A DNA stretch of 64,000 bases from Hymenobacter actinosclerus (lineage in GTDB: Bacteria > Bacteroidota > Bacteroidia > Cytophagales > Hymenobacteraceae): positions 496,001-560,000 of the forward strand of contig NZ_FOHS01000002.1 of NCBI RefSeq assembly GCF_900111515.1, written 5' to 3'. How positions within the stretch are numbered: position 1 is the stretch's first letter; each line of letters begins with the position of its first letter. The notes beneath the pieces were generated by a model, which was not told the origin of the DNA, did no database searches, and was given only the letters and a program-made list of their open reading frames with translations. This document shows, in pieces, positions 8,391-16,409 of the stretch. Position numbers and translations under genes: made by a program.

Positions 8391-8499
8391 TAGAAGTGAG
8401 GTATAAGAAGTGAGAGGTGAGACTTTCGTGCTGACGACCCTAATTGATTGGGCTGTCAGCACGAAAGTCTCACCTCTCACTTCTTATACCTCACTTCTA
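8391..8499. repeat. 45-bp perfect inverted repeat with 7-bp periodic arms
   Basis: Bases 8391-8435 and 8455-8499 are perfect inverse copies with a 19-base loop. The arm reads as consecutive 7-mers (agaagtg, aggtata, agaagtg, agaggtg and so on). It begins three bases after the msrA stop and includes the stop codon of the convergent gene, so it may act as a shared terminator. Confidence 0.9.
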
Positions 8500-9294
8500 A
8501 GCTCCCGCCATTTCAATCTGGAAGGGGCCCTGGTCGCGGCCGAGGGCGTAGAACGTGGCCACCTGGTTCATCAAGGTGCGGGTGTAGAGGTCAAGGTCGC
8601 GGGTTTCTACAATCTGGTCGTTGCGCACGATGATGAAGCTCACCAGCTCGCCGGGATAGGCGCCGTCTTCGCCTACTTCGGGCAGAGCCTCGAAGGGCGA
8701 GTGCGAGCGAACCGGAATGAATTCCTGCTTGGGCAGGCTCATCAGGGTTTTATCGCCGTAGGGCACGAAGCCCTTGATGGGCGAGTAGTGGTAATGCGGG
8801 TTCCAGACCCAGCTGCCATTGAAGATGTAATACTCGTCGGTGCCCAGGCGCAGAAACTCGCGCAACGACACGTTCACGGCTACGCGCCAGTTGCTTCGCT
8901 CCTGCAGGCTCTGCTTGATTACGGCCAGCCGCGTGGGGTCGGGCACGTCGGTAAGTGTTTGGGTGAGGCGGGCGTGCACTACCAGCTCGCAGCCGGCATA
9001 CAGGTTGAGCAGCTGCTGGCGCCAGGCATTCTGAGCACCCAGCTGATACGCATCGGCGCGGCTGAACTCGAAGAAATTGTGAGTATAAGGCCCAGCCAGC
9101 GCCACGCCATCACGGCCGTTGGGCTCGGCCCACTCCACCAGGAAGCAAGGCCGGGTGCGGCCATCCACCCAGGGCAGCTCGCGGTTGAAAACCACGCGGG
9201 TCTGGACTGTTTCAGGGTCGAGGCTCAGTTCCTGAGCCACGTAGTCGCGCACTTCCTCGCGGGCCTGGGCGGCCGATACAACATTCTTGATCAC
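8497..9294 (-). CDS. Conserved cytosolic protein, unknown function
   Basis: This encodes 265 residues from MIKNVVSAAQ with no signal peptide or membrane helix. The composition is rich in aromatic residues and charged segments (for example DEYYIFNGSWVWNPHYHYSP near the middle), suggesting a folded enzyme-like or binding protein. I do not recognise a family. Both ends are embedded in inverted repeats: its stop codon lies in the repeat at 8391-8499 and its start in the arm at 9290-9335. Confidence 0.6.
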   Translation of the reverse strand: MIKNVVSAAQAREEVRDYVAQELSLDPETVQTRVVFNRELPWVDGRTRPCFLVEWAEPNGRDGVALAGPYTHNFFEFSRADAYQLGAQNAWRQQLLNLYAGCELVVHARLTQTLTDVPDPTRLAVIKQSLQERSNWRVAVNVSLREFLRLGTDEYYIFNGSWVWNPHYHYSPIKGFVPYGDKTLMSLPKQEFIPVRSHSPFEALPEVGEDGAYPGELVSFIIVRNDQIVETRDLDLYTRTLMNQVATFYALGRDQGPFQIEMAGA

Positions 9295-9568
9295 GGATTA
9301 GCGCGGATTTAAACGGATTTCACGGATTTTGTAGACGGGCCCTAAACCAGCACCTAACAGTGCCGGACACACCGAGACGGTGGCCCATCAACTGCGAATA
9401 TACTATTCCTATGCCGTCCGGCGGTTATTTCGACTCGTTGCAGACTCCTACCGAACAGGAACAGATGTTGCCAGGCGACATCGGGCCTAAATAAGCGCAG
9501 AGACTGACCTGGCCATGAGTTGTCTACAAAATCCGTGAAATCCGTTTAAATCCGTGCTAATCCGTGAT
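9290..9568. repeat. 46-bp inverted repeat with 10-bp periodic arms and a 187-bp spacer
   Basis: Bases 9290-9335 and 9523-9568 are inverse copies with one difference. Each arm contains four cggatt units spaced about 10 bp. The left arm overlaps the start of the gene at 9294 and the right arm reaches to two bases before the dapD stop codon. The spacer holds a 27-codon ORF at 9411. Confidence 0.9.
9411..9494 (+). CDS. Possible 27-residue small protein inside the repeat spacer
   Basis: The spacer of the inverted repeat contains a plus-strand ORF beginning MPSGGYFDSL and ending GDIGPK before TAA. Codon use looks like that of neighbouring genes, but the ORF is short, has no visible promoter or ribosome-binding site, and no recognised homologue. 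It is listed as a candidate only. Confidence 0.2.
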   Translation: MPSGGYFDSLQTPTEQEQMLPGDIGPK

Positions 9569-9569
9569 C

Positions 9570-10394
9570 CTAGATGGCCACGTTGTGCTCGCGCAGGGCG
9601 TCGTTGAGGCTGGTTTTGAGGTCGGTGCTGGGCTTGCGCTGGCCGATGATGAGGGCGCAGGGCACCTGGTACTCGCCGGCCGCGAACTGCTTGGCCACCG
9701 TGCCCGGAATCACCACCGAGCGGGCCGGCACGTGGCCGCGGTACTCCTTGGGTTCGGCACCCGTCACGTCGATGATTCGGGTGCTGCCGGTGATGGTCAC
9801 GCCGGCCCCGATAACAGCTTCTTTGCCCACAAAACAGCCTTCCACCAGAATGCTGCGCGAGCCCACGAAGGCGCCGTCCTCGATGATAACCGGGGCAGCC
9901 TGCACGGGTTCCAGCACGCCGCCGATGCCCACGCCGCCGCTCAGGTGCACGCCGGCCCCAATCTGGGCGCACGAGCCCACGGTGGCCCAGGTGTCGACCA
10001 TCGTGCCCTCGCCCACCCAGGCACCAATGTTCACGTAGCTGGGCATCATAATCACGCCCGGGGCCAGGTAGGCGCCGTAGCGGGCCACGGCCGGCGGCAC
10101 CACGCGCACGCCCTGGCCCTGGTAGTCGGTTTTAAGGAGCATTTTGTCGCGGAACTCGAAGGGGCCGACTTCGATGGTTTCCATCTGGCGAATGGGGAAG
10201 TAGAGGATGACGGCTTTTTTCACCCAGTCGTTTACCAGCCAGCCGCCCTCCTGGTCGGGGGCGGGCTGGGCCACGCGCAGGCGGCCTTTGTCGAGCTCTT
10301 CGATAACGTGCTCGATGGCTTGCAGGGTGGCGGGCTGCTGGAGCAGGTTGCGGTCGTTCCAGGCAGCTTCAATCAGGGGTTGCAGGTCGGTCAT
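9570..10394 (-). CDS. dapD: 2,3,4,5-tetrahydropyridine-2,6-dicarboxylate N-succinyltransferase
   Basis: This encodes 274 residues, the normal DapD length, starting MTDLQPLIEA. The enzyme succinylates tetrahydrodipicolinate in the succinylase branch of diaminopimelate and lysine synthesis. The central part shows left-handed beta-helix hexapeptide repeats (for example GVIMMPSYVNIGAWVGEG, GVHLSGGVGIGGV) and the DapD signature RGHVPARSVVIPGT. Long in-frame extension upstream to 10847 is an artefact of overlapping the divergent glycosyltransferase. The leader just upstream of the ATG is made of 7-bp repeats. dapA lies at the right end of the window. Confidence 0.95.
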   Translation of the reverse strand: MTDLQPLIEAAWNDRNLLQQPATLQAIEHVIEELDKGRLRVAQPAPDQEGGWLVNDWVKKAVILYFPIRQMETIEVGPFEFRDKMLLKTDYQGQGVRVVPPAVARYGAYLAPGVIMMPSYVNIGAWVGEGTMVDTWATVGSCAQIGAGVHLSGGVGIGGVLEPVQAAPVIIEDGAFVGSRSILVEGCFVGKEAVIGAGVTITGSTRIIDVTGAEPKEYRGHVPARSVVIPGTVAKQFAAGEYQVPCALIIGQRKPSTDLKTSLNDALREHNVAI

Positions 10395-10577
10395 TTTCGG
10401 TTTTCGTTGGGCGTTGTTCGTTATTCGTGATTTGGTTGCCGGATTTGCAGCCGGCCCAAAGGTAGCAGACGAGGCGCGCCGGGCACAACGCCGGGCGCAG
10501 ACAGCCCCGCGCCCTTCGCCACCACCCCGAACAACGAACAACGAGCATCGAACAACGAAACACGAGCATCGAACCCA
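10395..10577. repeat. Divergent leader with 7-bp repeats abutting both start codons
   Basis: On the plus strand seven consecutive 7-mers (gaacaac, gaacaac, gagcatc, gaacaac, gaaacac, gagcatc, gaaccca) occupy 10529-10577 and end exactly at the ATG at 10578. On the minus strand related 7-mers occupy 10433-10395 and end at the dapD ATG. The two blocks form an imperfect inverted repeat around about 95 bp that presumably holds both promoters. Confidence 0.85.
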
Positions 10578-11828
10578 ATGCCCGACCTCACGATTCTTCT
10601 GGCCTCCGTGCTCAAGCCCCTCGATGATACGCGGATGCTGGGCAAGTTCGGGCGCACGCTGGCCGGGCGGCCCGGAACCGAGGTGCACGTGGCCGGCCGC
10701 GCCGCCCCGCTCCCCCCCAACCTGCCGGCCAACCTGCACGGGCACGAGCTGCTGCGCGGTGGGCGCCTGAGCCTGGCGCGGCTGCGGGCGCAGGGGCGCT
10801 ACTGGCGGCTGCTGCGGCAGCTGCGGCCGGCCGTGGTGTTTGTGCACGCCCCCGAGCTGCTGCCGGCCACCGTACTCTGGCAGTGGCTGGGCCGGGGCCA
10901 GCGGCGCTTCGTGTACGATGTGCGCGAGAACTACGCCCTCAACATCCAGACCCAGGCCGTGTACCCGCCCTGGGCCCGCTACCTGCTGGCCGCGCTGGTG
11001 CGCCGCCTCGAAACGCTGGCCGCCGCCCGCGCCGCCGCCGTGCTGCTGGCCGAGCGCAGCTACGCCGCCGAGCTGCCCTTCGCCACCGGGGCACTGCCAG
11101 CCGAATCTGCAACGGCGGCCGAAGCAGCCGCGCCGCTGCTTCCGGGGCTACCCCGAACAACGAAAAACGAGCAACGAAAAACGAAAGACGCCGCTCCGGT
11201 GCTTATTATCGAAAACAAGTACCAGCCTTATGATGCGCAGCCGGCCGTCTGGCCGCGCCGGTTGCCGGACTTTTCGGAGCCGCTGCGGCTGGTGTACTCG
11301 GGCACTATATCGGAGCTGAACGGGGTGTGGGAGGCGCTGCGGTTCGCGGCTTACCTGCGCACGGTCTGGCCCCTGGCTCACCTCACCATCATCGGGGCCT
11401 GCCAGCAGCCGGCGCTGCTGGCGCGGCTGCAAGCAGCGGTGGAAGCAGCCAACGGGGCTGTAACCCTGCTGGGCGGCGCGGCGCTGGTGCCCCACGCGGC
11501 CGTGCTGGCCGAACTGCGCCGTAGCCATCTGGGGCTGCTGCCCTACCGGCCTCACCCCAGCACGGCCCGCTGCGTGCCCACCAAGCTGTTTGAGTACCTG
11601 GGCCTGGGCCTGCCGCTGGTGCTGCCGCCCAACCCGCTCTGGCAGCCGCTGACCGACGCTGCCGGCGCGGGCCTGGTCTTCGATTTTCAGCAGGTCAGCT
11701 ACCCGCCGGCCGCTGAGTTGGCGGCGGTATTGCGGGCGCGCACCTACTACCCGCAGGGGCCACCGGCGGCGGCTTTTTGGGCATCGGAAGCTGAAAAGTT
11801 AACGGCCCTGCTGGATTCTTTCCGGTAA
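10578..11828 (+). CDS. Glycosyltransferase, GT4-like (GT-B fold)
   Basis: This encodes 416 residues. The C-terminal half has the donor-binding pattern of GT-B enzymes (LRLVYSGTISELNGVWEAL near residue 237; HLGLLPYRPHPSTARCVPTKLFEYLGLGLPLVLP near 315), with the Glu of KLFEYL in the usual nucleotide-sugar site. The N-terminal half is Arg/Ala/Leu-rich. A low-complexity insert PRTTKNEQRKTKDA (about residues 192-205) between the two domains is encoded by five exact 7-bp repeats of the same type as in the leader. Acceptor and sugar are unknown. Confidence 0.8.
   Translation: MPDLTILLASVLKPLDDTRMLGKFGRTLAGRPGTEVHVAGRAAPLPPNLPANLHGHELLRGGRLSLARLRAQGRYWRLLRQLRPAVVFVHAPELLPATVLWQWLGRGQRRFVYDVRENYALNIQTQAVYPPWARYLLAALVRRLETLAAARAAAVLLAERSYAAELPFATGALPAESATAAEAAAPLLPGLPRTTKNEQRKTKDAAPVLIIENKYQPYDAQPAVWPRRLPDFSEPLRLVYSGTISELNGVWEALRFAAYLRTVWPLAHLTIIGACQQPALLARLQAAVEAANGAVTLLGGAALVPHAAVLAELRRSHLGLLPYRPHPSTARCVPTKLFEYLGLGLPLVLPPNPLWQPLTDAAGAGLVFDFQQVSYPPAAELAAVLRARTYYPQGPPAAAFWASEAEKLTALLDSFR
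11155..11189 (+). repeat. Five 7-bp repeats inside the glycosyltransferase coding sequence
   Basis: The bases read gaacaac, gaaaaac, gagcaac, gaaaaac, gaaagac without interruption. The unit is the same as in the leader at 10529-10577. They encode a basic linker between the two GT-B domains. Confidence 0.85.
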
Positions 11829-11924
11829 CTGTCCCCCTTGATACCCCGTTTACAAAACCAGAACCGATTTTCTTTACCTTCGGGCCTTGTTTTCTCCCGT
11901 ACTGCTCCGCAAATCCCTCCCCTG

Positions 11925-12944
11925 ATGATCAACTCTCTCCGCAACTCCGAAATTGCCGGCGTCGGCCACTATGTGCCCGAGCGCGTGGTTACCAATGCCG
12001 ACCTCATCACCCTGATGGATACCACCGACGAGTGGATTCAGGAGCGCACCGGCATCAAGGAGCGGCGCTGGTTTACGGAAGGCACCGATACCACCGCCAA
12101 CATGGCCGCCAAGGCATCCCGCCGGGCCCTGGAAATGGCCGGCCTCGAACCCGACGACGTGCAGATGATTGTGTTTGCCACGCTCTCGCCCGACTACTTC
12201 TTCCCCGGCTCGGGCGTACTGTTGCAGCGCGAGCTGGGCATCAAGGCTCCCGTACCGGCCTTCGACGTGCGCAACCAGTGCTCGGGCTTCGTGTACGCGC
12301 TGAGCATGGCCGACCAGTTCATCAAGACCGGCATGTACGACAACGTGCTGGTAGTGGGCTCCGAAATCCATTCCTCGGGCCTCGATATCAGCACCCGCGG
12401 CCGGGCCGTCTCGGTTATTTTTGGTGATGGCGCCGGCGCCGTGGTGCTGCGCCCCAGCACCCTCGAAGGCCACGGCGTCCTCAGCACCCACCTGCACTCG
12501 CAGGGCGAGCACGCCGAGGAGCTGATTGTGAAGGAGCCCAGCTCCAACCGCCAGAACCGGACTGCGTTTATCCAGAACCTGGAAAACGAGGTCGACCTCT
12601 ACCCCATCATGAACGGCCAGAACGTGTTCAAGCACGCCGTGGTGCGTTTCCCGCAGGTTATCAAGGAGGCGCTCGACGCCAACGGCTACCAGCCCCAGGA
12701 CCTCGATATGCTTATTCCGCACCAGGCCAACCTGCGCATCACGCAGTATGTGCAGCAGAAAATGGGCCTCTCCGACGACAAGGTATTCAGCAACATCCAG
12801 CGCTACGGCAACACCACCGCCGCCTCGGTGCCCATCGCCCTGAGCGAGGCCGTGCAGGAAGGCCGCATCAAGCGCGGCGACCTGGTGTGCCTGGCCGCCT
12901 TCGGCTCGGGCTTCACCTGGGCCTCGGCCCTGATTAAATGGTAG
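11925..12944 (+). CDS. fabH: Beta-ketoacyl-ACP synthase III
   Basis: This encodes 339 residues from MINSLRNSEIAG; the longer frame from 11838 has no family counterpart. It condenses acyl-CoA with malonyl-ACP to start fatty-acid synthesis. The catalytic triad is visible: Cys119 in RNQCSGFVYA, His266 in IPHQANLRI and Asn296 in QRYGNTTAAS. The C-terminal FGSGFTWASALIKW is typical. It may prefer branched primers as in many Bacteroidota, but that cannot be read here. A long inverted repeat follows the stop. Confidence 0.94.
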   Translation: MINSLRNSEIAGVGHYVPERVVTNADLITLMDTTDEWIQERTGIKERRWFTEGTDTTANMAAKASRRALEMAGLEPDDVQMIVFATLSPDYFFPGSGVLLQRELGIKAPVPAFDVRNQCSGFVYALSMADQFIKTGMYDNVLVVGSEIHSSGLDISTRGRAVSVIFGDGAGAVVLRPSTLEGHGVLSTHLHSQGEHAEELIVKEPSSNRQNRTAFIQNLENEVDLYPIMNGQNVFKHAVVRFPQVIKEALDANGYQPQDLDMLIPHQANLRITQYVQQKMGLSDDKVFSNIQRYGNTTAASVPIALSEAVQEGRIKRGDLVCLAAFGSGFTWASALIKW

Positions 12945-12950
12945 ATTATT

Positions 12951-13052
12951 AATTCTGAATTATGAATTATGAATTATGAATTGGCCGTTCAACTGCCACT
13001 TGGCGAGCTGTTGAACGGCCAATTCATAATTCATAATTCATAATTTATAATT
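12951..13052. repeat. 43-bp inverted repeat with attatga 7-mers
   Basis: Arms 12951-12993 and 13010-13052 match at all but a few positions, with a 16-base loop. Each arm has three attatga-type 7-mers plus a GC-richer tip. It begins seven bases after the fabH stop and ends eight bases before the ATG of the regulator gene. Confidence 0.9.
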
Positions 13053-13060
13053 CCAAATGA

Positions 13061-13720
13061 ATGCCCAGCTTCACCGAGGAAAACTACCTGAAAGCCGTTT
13101 ACAAACTCTCGGAGTTTCAGCCCGGCGCGGAGGTGAGTACCAACAGCGTGGCCGAGGAGTTGCAGACCCGGCCGGCATCGGTAACCGATATGCTGCGCCG
13201 GCTGGGCGAGAAGGGGCTCGTCAACTACACCCGCTACCGGGGCGTCACGCTCAGCGAGGCCGGGCGGCGGGTGGCCCTTACCACTATCCGCAAGCACCGG
13301 CTCTGGGAGGTATTCCTGGTGGAGCACTTCGGGTTTCACTGGGATGAGGTGCACGACGTGGCCGAGCAGATGGAGCACATCGACTCGGAGCTGCTGGTGC
13401 GCCGCCTCGACGAGTTCCTCGGCTTCCCGCAGCTCGACCCCCACGGCGACCCGATTCCGACGGCCGAGGGCGTGCTGCACCGCCCCGAACACCGCCTGCT
13501 GGCCGACCTGCGCCCCGGCGACCAGGGCCGCGTGGTGGCCGTTCGCAACACCTCCGCGCCCTTCCTGCAATACCTCGACAAAGTGGGCGTCGGCCTCGGC
13601 ACGCACATTGAAGTACTGGATAAGATTTTGTTCGATAGCTCGCTGGAAATCAATATAAACAAAGCGAACCGGCAACTCATTTCCGCCGAAGTAAGCCGCA
13701 ACCTGCTGCTGACGGATTGA
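13061..13720 (+). CDS. Metal-dependent transcriptional regulator, DtxR/MntR family
   Basis: This encodes 219 residues. An N-terminal winged helix (residues 1-60, VAEELQTRPASVTDMLRRLGEKGLV) is followed by the dimerisation and metal-binding domain with His/Glu-rich segments (VEHFGFHWDEVHDVAEQMEHIDSELL) and a C-terminal FeoA/SH3-like domain (about 145-219, LRPGDQGRVVAV). The three-domain layout fits a manganese- or iron-responsive repressor. No transporter gene is adjacent, so the target is not evident. Another ATG at 13057 is out of frame. Confidence 0.9.
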   Translation: MPSFTEENYLKAVYKLSEFQPGAEVSTNSVAEELQTRPASVTDMLRRLGEKGLVNYTRYRGVTLSEAGRRVALTTIRKHRLWEVFLVEHFGFHWDEVHDVAEQMEHIDSELLVRRLDEFLGFPQLDPHGDPIPTAEGVLHRPEHRLLADLRPGDQGRVVAVRNTSAPFLQYLDKVGVGLGTHIEVLDKILFDSSLEININKANRQLISAEVSRNLLLTD

Positions 13721-13728
13721 GCCTTGAG

Positions 13729-13817
13729 GGCCAGGAGGGAAAGCAAAAAGCCAAAGCCGTTGAATGAATCCTAAGGGCTCATTCAACGGCTTTGGCTTTT
13801 TGCTTTCCCTCCTGGCC
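13729..13817. repeat. 39-bp perfect inverted repeat with 7-bp periodic arms
   Basis: Bases 13729-13767 and 13779-13817 are perfect inverse copies with an 11-base loop. The arm reads as 7-mers such as aggaggg, aaagcaa, aaagcca. It lies between the regulator stop and the mnmE promoter. Confidence 0.9.
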
Positions 13818-13830
13818 TTCCAACCTGCCG

Positions 13831-13838
13831 TACCTTTG
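13831..13838 (+). promoter_or_regulatory. -7 box (TACCTTTG) of mnmE
   Basis: TACCTTTG is an exact match to TAnnTTTG and lies 23 bp upstream of the GTG start at 13862, giving a short leader. Confidence 0.6.
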
Positions 13839-13861
13839 CGGCCCTACTTACACCAACCGCC

Positions 13862-15253
13862 GTGGCCGCCGACCTGCCTCTCTCCCTTTCTGATACCATT
13901 GTTGCCCTCTCGACCCCGCCCGGGGCCGGGGCTATTGCCCTAGTGCGCCTCTCAGGCCCCCGGGCCATTGCCATCACCGACGAAGTGTTTCATGGCAAGC
14001 GCCTGGCCGAGCAGCCCGGCCATACGCTGCACTACGGCACCCTGCGCGACGGCGCCCAGGTGCTGGATGAGGTTGTCGTATCGCTCTACCGCGGCCCCAA
14101 CTCCTACACCCGCGAAGACGTGGTGGAAATCAGCACCCACGGCTCCGACTACATCGTGCGGCAGGTGCTGGCGCTGCTGCTGCGCCACGGCGCCCGCCTG
14201 GCCGAAGCGGGCGAGTTCACCAAGCGCGCCTTCCTGCACGGCGCCCTCGACCTGGCCCAGGCCGAAGCCGTAGCCGACCTGATTGCCGCCGACTCGGCCC
14301 TGAGCCACCAGGTGGCCCTGCGCCAGATGCGGGGCGGCTTCTCGCGCGAGCTACGGGAGTTGCGCGGCCAGCTGGTGCACTTCGCGGCGCTGCTGGAACT
14401 GGAGCTGGACTTTGGCGAGGAGGACGTGGAGTTTGCCGACCGCACCGGGCTGGTGGTGCTGCTCCAGCAGGTGCAGGCGCTGGTGCGCCGGCTGCTGCGC
14501 TCCTTCGAGCTGGGCAACGTCATCAAAAACGGCGTGACCACCGTTATTGCCGGCCGGCCCAACGCCGGCAAGAGCACCCTGCTCAATGCCCTGCTCAACG
14601 AAGACCGCGCCATCGTGTCGGAGGTGGCCGGCACCACCCGCGACCTGATTGAAGACGAGGTGAGCATCGAAGGCATCCGCTTCCGGTTCGTGGATACGGC
14701 CGGCCTGCGCGACACCACCGACGTAGTAGAAGCTATGGGCGTAGAGCGTACCCGCCAGCGGGTGCAGCAGGCCGCACTGGTTTTGTATCTGTTTGATCTT
14801 ACGACAACTTTACCAGCTGAGCTTCAAGCAGAGGTTGAGGCTCTGAACCTGCCCGCCGGCGTGGGCGTGCTGGCCGTGGGCAACAAGCTCGACCTGGCCT
14901 CCGAAGCCCAGGCCGCCCCCTTCCGGCCCCGGCCCGACACGCTGCTGCTGGCCGCCGGCCCGGGCATCGGCATCGAGGAGCTGCGGGCGGCCCTGCTGGC
15001 CCGCGTGCGCCTAGCCGGCCTCGACCAGACCGGGGCGAGCACCATCGTCACCAACCTGCGCCACGCCCGCAGCCTAGAGCAGGCTGACCGCCACCTCGAC
15101 GCCGTGCTGGTGGGCCTGAGCACCAACGGCGGCACCGAGCTGCTGGCCGCCGACCTGCGCCACGCCCTGAACGCGCTGGGCCAGATAACCGGTGAAATCA
15201 GCTCCGACGACCTGCTCACCAGCATCTTCACCCAGTTCTGCATCGGCAAGTAA
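13862..15253 (+). CDS. mnmE: tRNA uridine-5-carboxymethylaminomethyl modification GTPase
   Basis: This encodes 463 residues from a GTG start that gives the normal N-terminus (DTIVALSTPPGAGAIALVRLSG). It works with MnmG to modify the wobble uridine of certain tRNAs. The N-terminal folate-binding domain spans residues 1-120. The G domain is inserted in the helical domain: G1 GRPNAGKST (about 229), G2/G3 GTTRD and DTAGLRDT, G4 NKLD. The C-terminal FCIGK carries the conserved Cys. No MnmG gene is present here. Confidence 0.95.
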   Translation: MAADLPLSLSDTIVALSTPPGAGAIALVRLSGPRAIAITDEVFHGKRLAEQPGHTLHYGTLRDGAQVLDEVVVSLYRGPNSYTREDVVEISTHGSDYIVRQVLALLLRHGARLAEAGEFTKRAFLHGALDLAQAEAVADLIAADSALSHQVALRQMRGGFSRELRELRGQLVHFAALLELELDFGEEDVEFADRTGLVVLLQQVQALVRRLLRSFELGNVIKNGVTTVIAGRPNAGKSTLLNALLNEDRAIVSEVAGTTRDLIEDEVSIEGIRFRFVDTAGLRDTTDVVEAMGVERTRQRVQQAALVLYLFDLTTTLPAELQAEVEALNLPAGVGVLAVGNKLDLASEAQAAPFRPRPDTLLLAAGPGIGIEELRAALLARVRLAGLDQTGASTIVTNLRHARSLEQADRHLDAVLVGLSTNGGTELLAADLRHALNALGQITGEISSDDLLTSIFTQFCIGK

Positions 15254-15264
15254 GTGCCCCGGGC

Positions 15265-16164
15265 TTAGCGGTGCGCCTCGTAAGTGTTGGCTGGCGCCGC
15301 CCGCAACAGCTCCTGGCGGGCTTCGGGCGGCAGCGGTGCACTCCGGGCCAGTTGCAAGGCCTCTGCCAGCTGCGCCGGAGTCCGGATGCCGAGTACGGCG
15401 GCCGTTACGCCCGGCGTATCGAGCACGAAGCGGCCGGCCACCTCGGCGGGCGGGCGTTGCAGGCGCGCGGCCACCGCGGCCACTGCCGTGGCGGCGGCCT
15501 GCACAGCTGCGGCCGGGTGGCCCAGGTATTCCCGGTTGGGCTTGCCAGCCAGCAGGCCCTGGGCCAGTGCCCCGCGGGCCAGCACACCTACGCCGTGGGT
15601 GGCCAGGCGGGGCAGAACGGTTTCCAGCGGGCGTTGGTCGAGCAAACTCAGCTGTAGCATAACGCTGCTGAGCCCGGTGCCGGGCACGTAGCGCCGGATG
15701 ACGTTGGGACGGATGGAGGAAATGCCGTAGTGCCGGATTTTACCCTGCTCCCGCAGCCGCTCGAAGGCTTCTATCACCTCCTCATGCGGGTCGGCGAGCG
15801 TGCCGCCGTGCAGCTGGTAAAGGTCGATGTAGTCGGTGCGGAGGCGGCGCAGGCTGGCCTCGGCGGCCTGCCGGATGTAGGCGGCCGAGGGGTTCCAGTC
15901 CCAGCCCTGGCCATCGGGGCGCCACTGGTTGCCCACCTTGGTGGCCAGCACCACCTGGGCGCGGCAATGGCCGAAAGCGGCCCCGAAAAGCTCCTCGTTG
16001 CGCCCGTGCTCGTACAGGTCGGCCGTATCGAAAAGCGTGATGCCCCCGGCCTGGGCCTGCGCGAGCAGACGGCGGTCGGCGGCCGCATCGGCCCCCAGCG
16101 ACATGCCGCCGAAACCCACGCGGCTCACCCGCAAATCAGTGGTACCCAACGTGGCGTAGTGCAT
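15265..16164 (-). CDS. Aldo/keto reductase
   Basis: This encodes 299 residues from MHYATLGTTDLRVSRVGFG; the upstream in-frame extension has no counterpart. It is a TIM-barrel NADPH-dependent oxidoreductase. The catalytic tetrad is visible as Asp and Tyr in LFDTADLYEHGRNEE, Lys in VLATKVG and His in YQLHGGT. Cofactor-binding residues lie near the C-terminus (GIRTPAQLAEAL). Substrate is unknown. It is convergent with mnmE, with only 11 bp between stop codons and no hairpin. Confidence 0.88.
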   Translation of the reverse strand: MHYATLGTTDLRVSRVGFGGMSLGADAAADRRLLAQAQAGGITLFDTADLYEHGRNEELFGAAFGHCRAQVVLATKVGNQWRPDGQGWDWNPSAAYIRQAAEASLRRLRTDYIDLYQLHGGTLADPHEEVIEAFERLREQGKIRHYGISSIRPNVIRRYVPGTGLSSVMLQLSLLDQRPLETVLPRLATHGVGVLARGALAQGLLAGKPNREYLGHPAAAVQAAATAVAAVAARLQRPPAEVAGRFVLDTPGVTAAVLGIRTPAQLAEALQLARSAPLPPEARQELLRAAPANTYEAHR

Positions 16165-16409
16165 GGCTTCAAGCAGAGAAAAGGATACGGGACGTGATTG
16201 GCAGGAAGCAAAAAATGCCGGTGCGGGCTGTAAAAAAACCGGATTTATGCCGCACTTGTCGGCCTGGTGGCGTTTCTTTGCGCCGGGCGGATTGGCAAAC
16301 AACCACCCCACCCGGTTTGTACTATAGTCAGTAACCGCCGGCCGGGTTGTCGGCTTGCCGGTTAATTCTTTAATTTCGCCCTGTACCCCCACTTTTCAAC
16401 CTACGCTTT

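Noticed and set aside
9570-10847. Extended 425-residue version of dapD
   Set aside because: The extra N-terminus overlaps the divergent glycosyltransferase and its repeat leader; DapD family length fits the start at 10394.
12951-13052. CRISPR-like array from attatga repeats
   Set aside because: Units are 7 bp with no spacers and form a hairpin; no cas genes are present.
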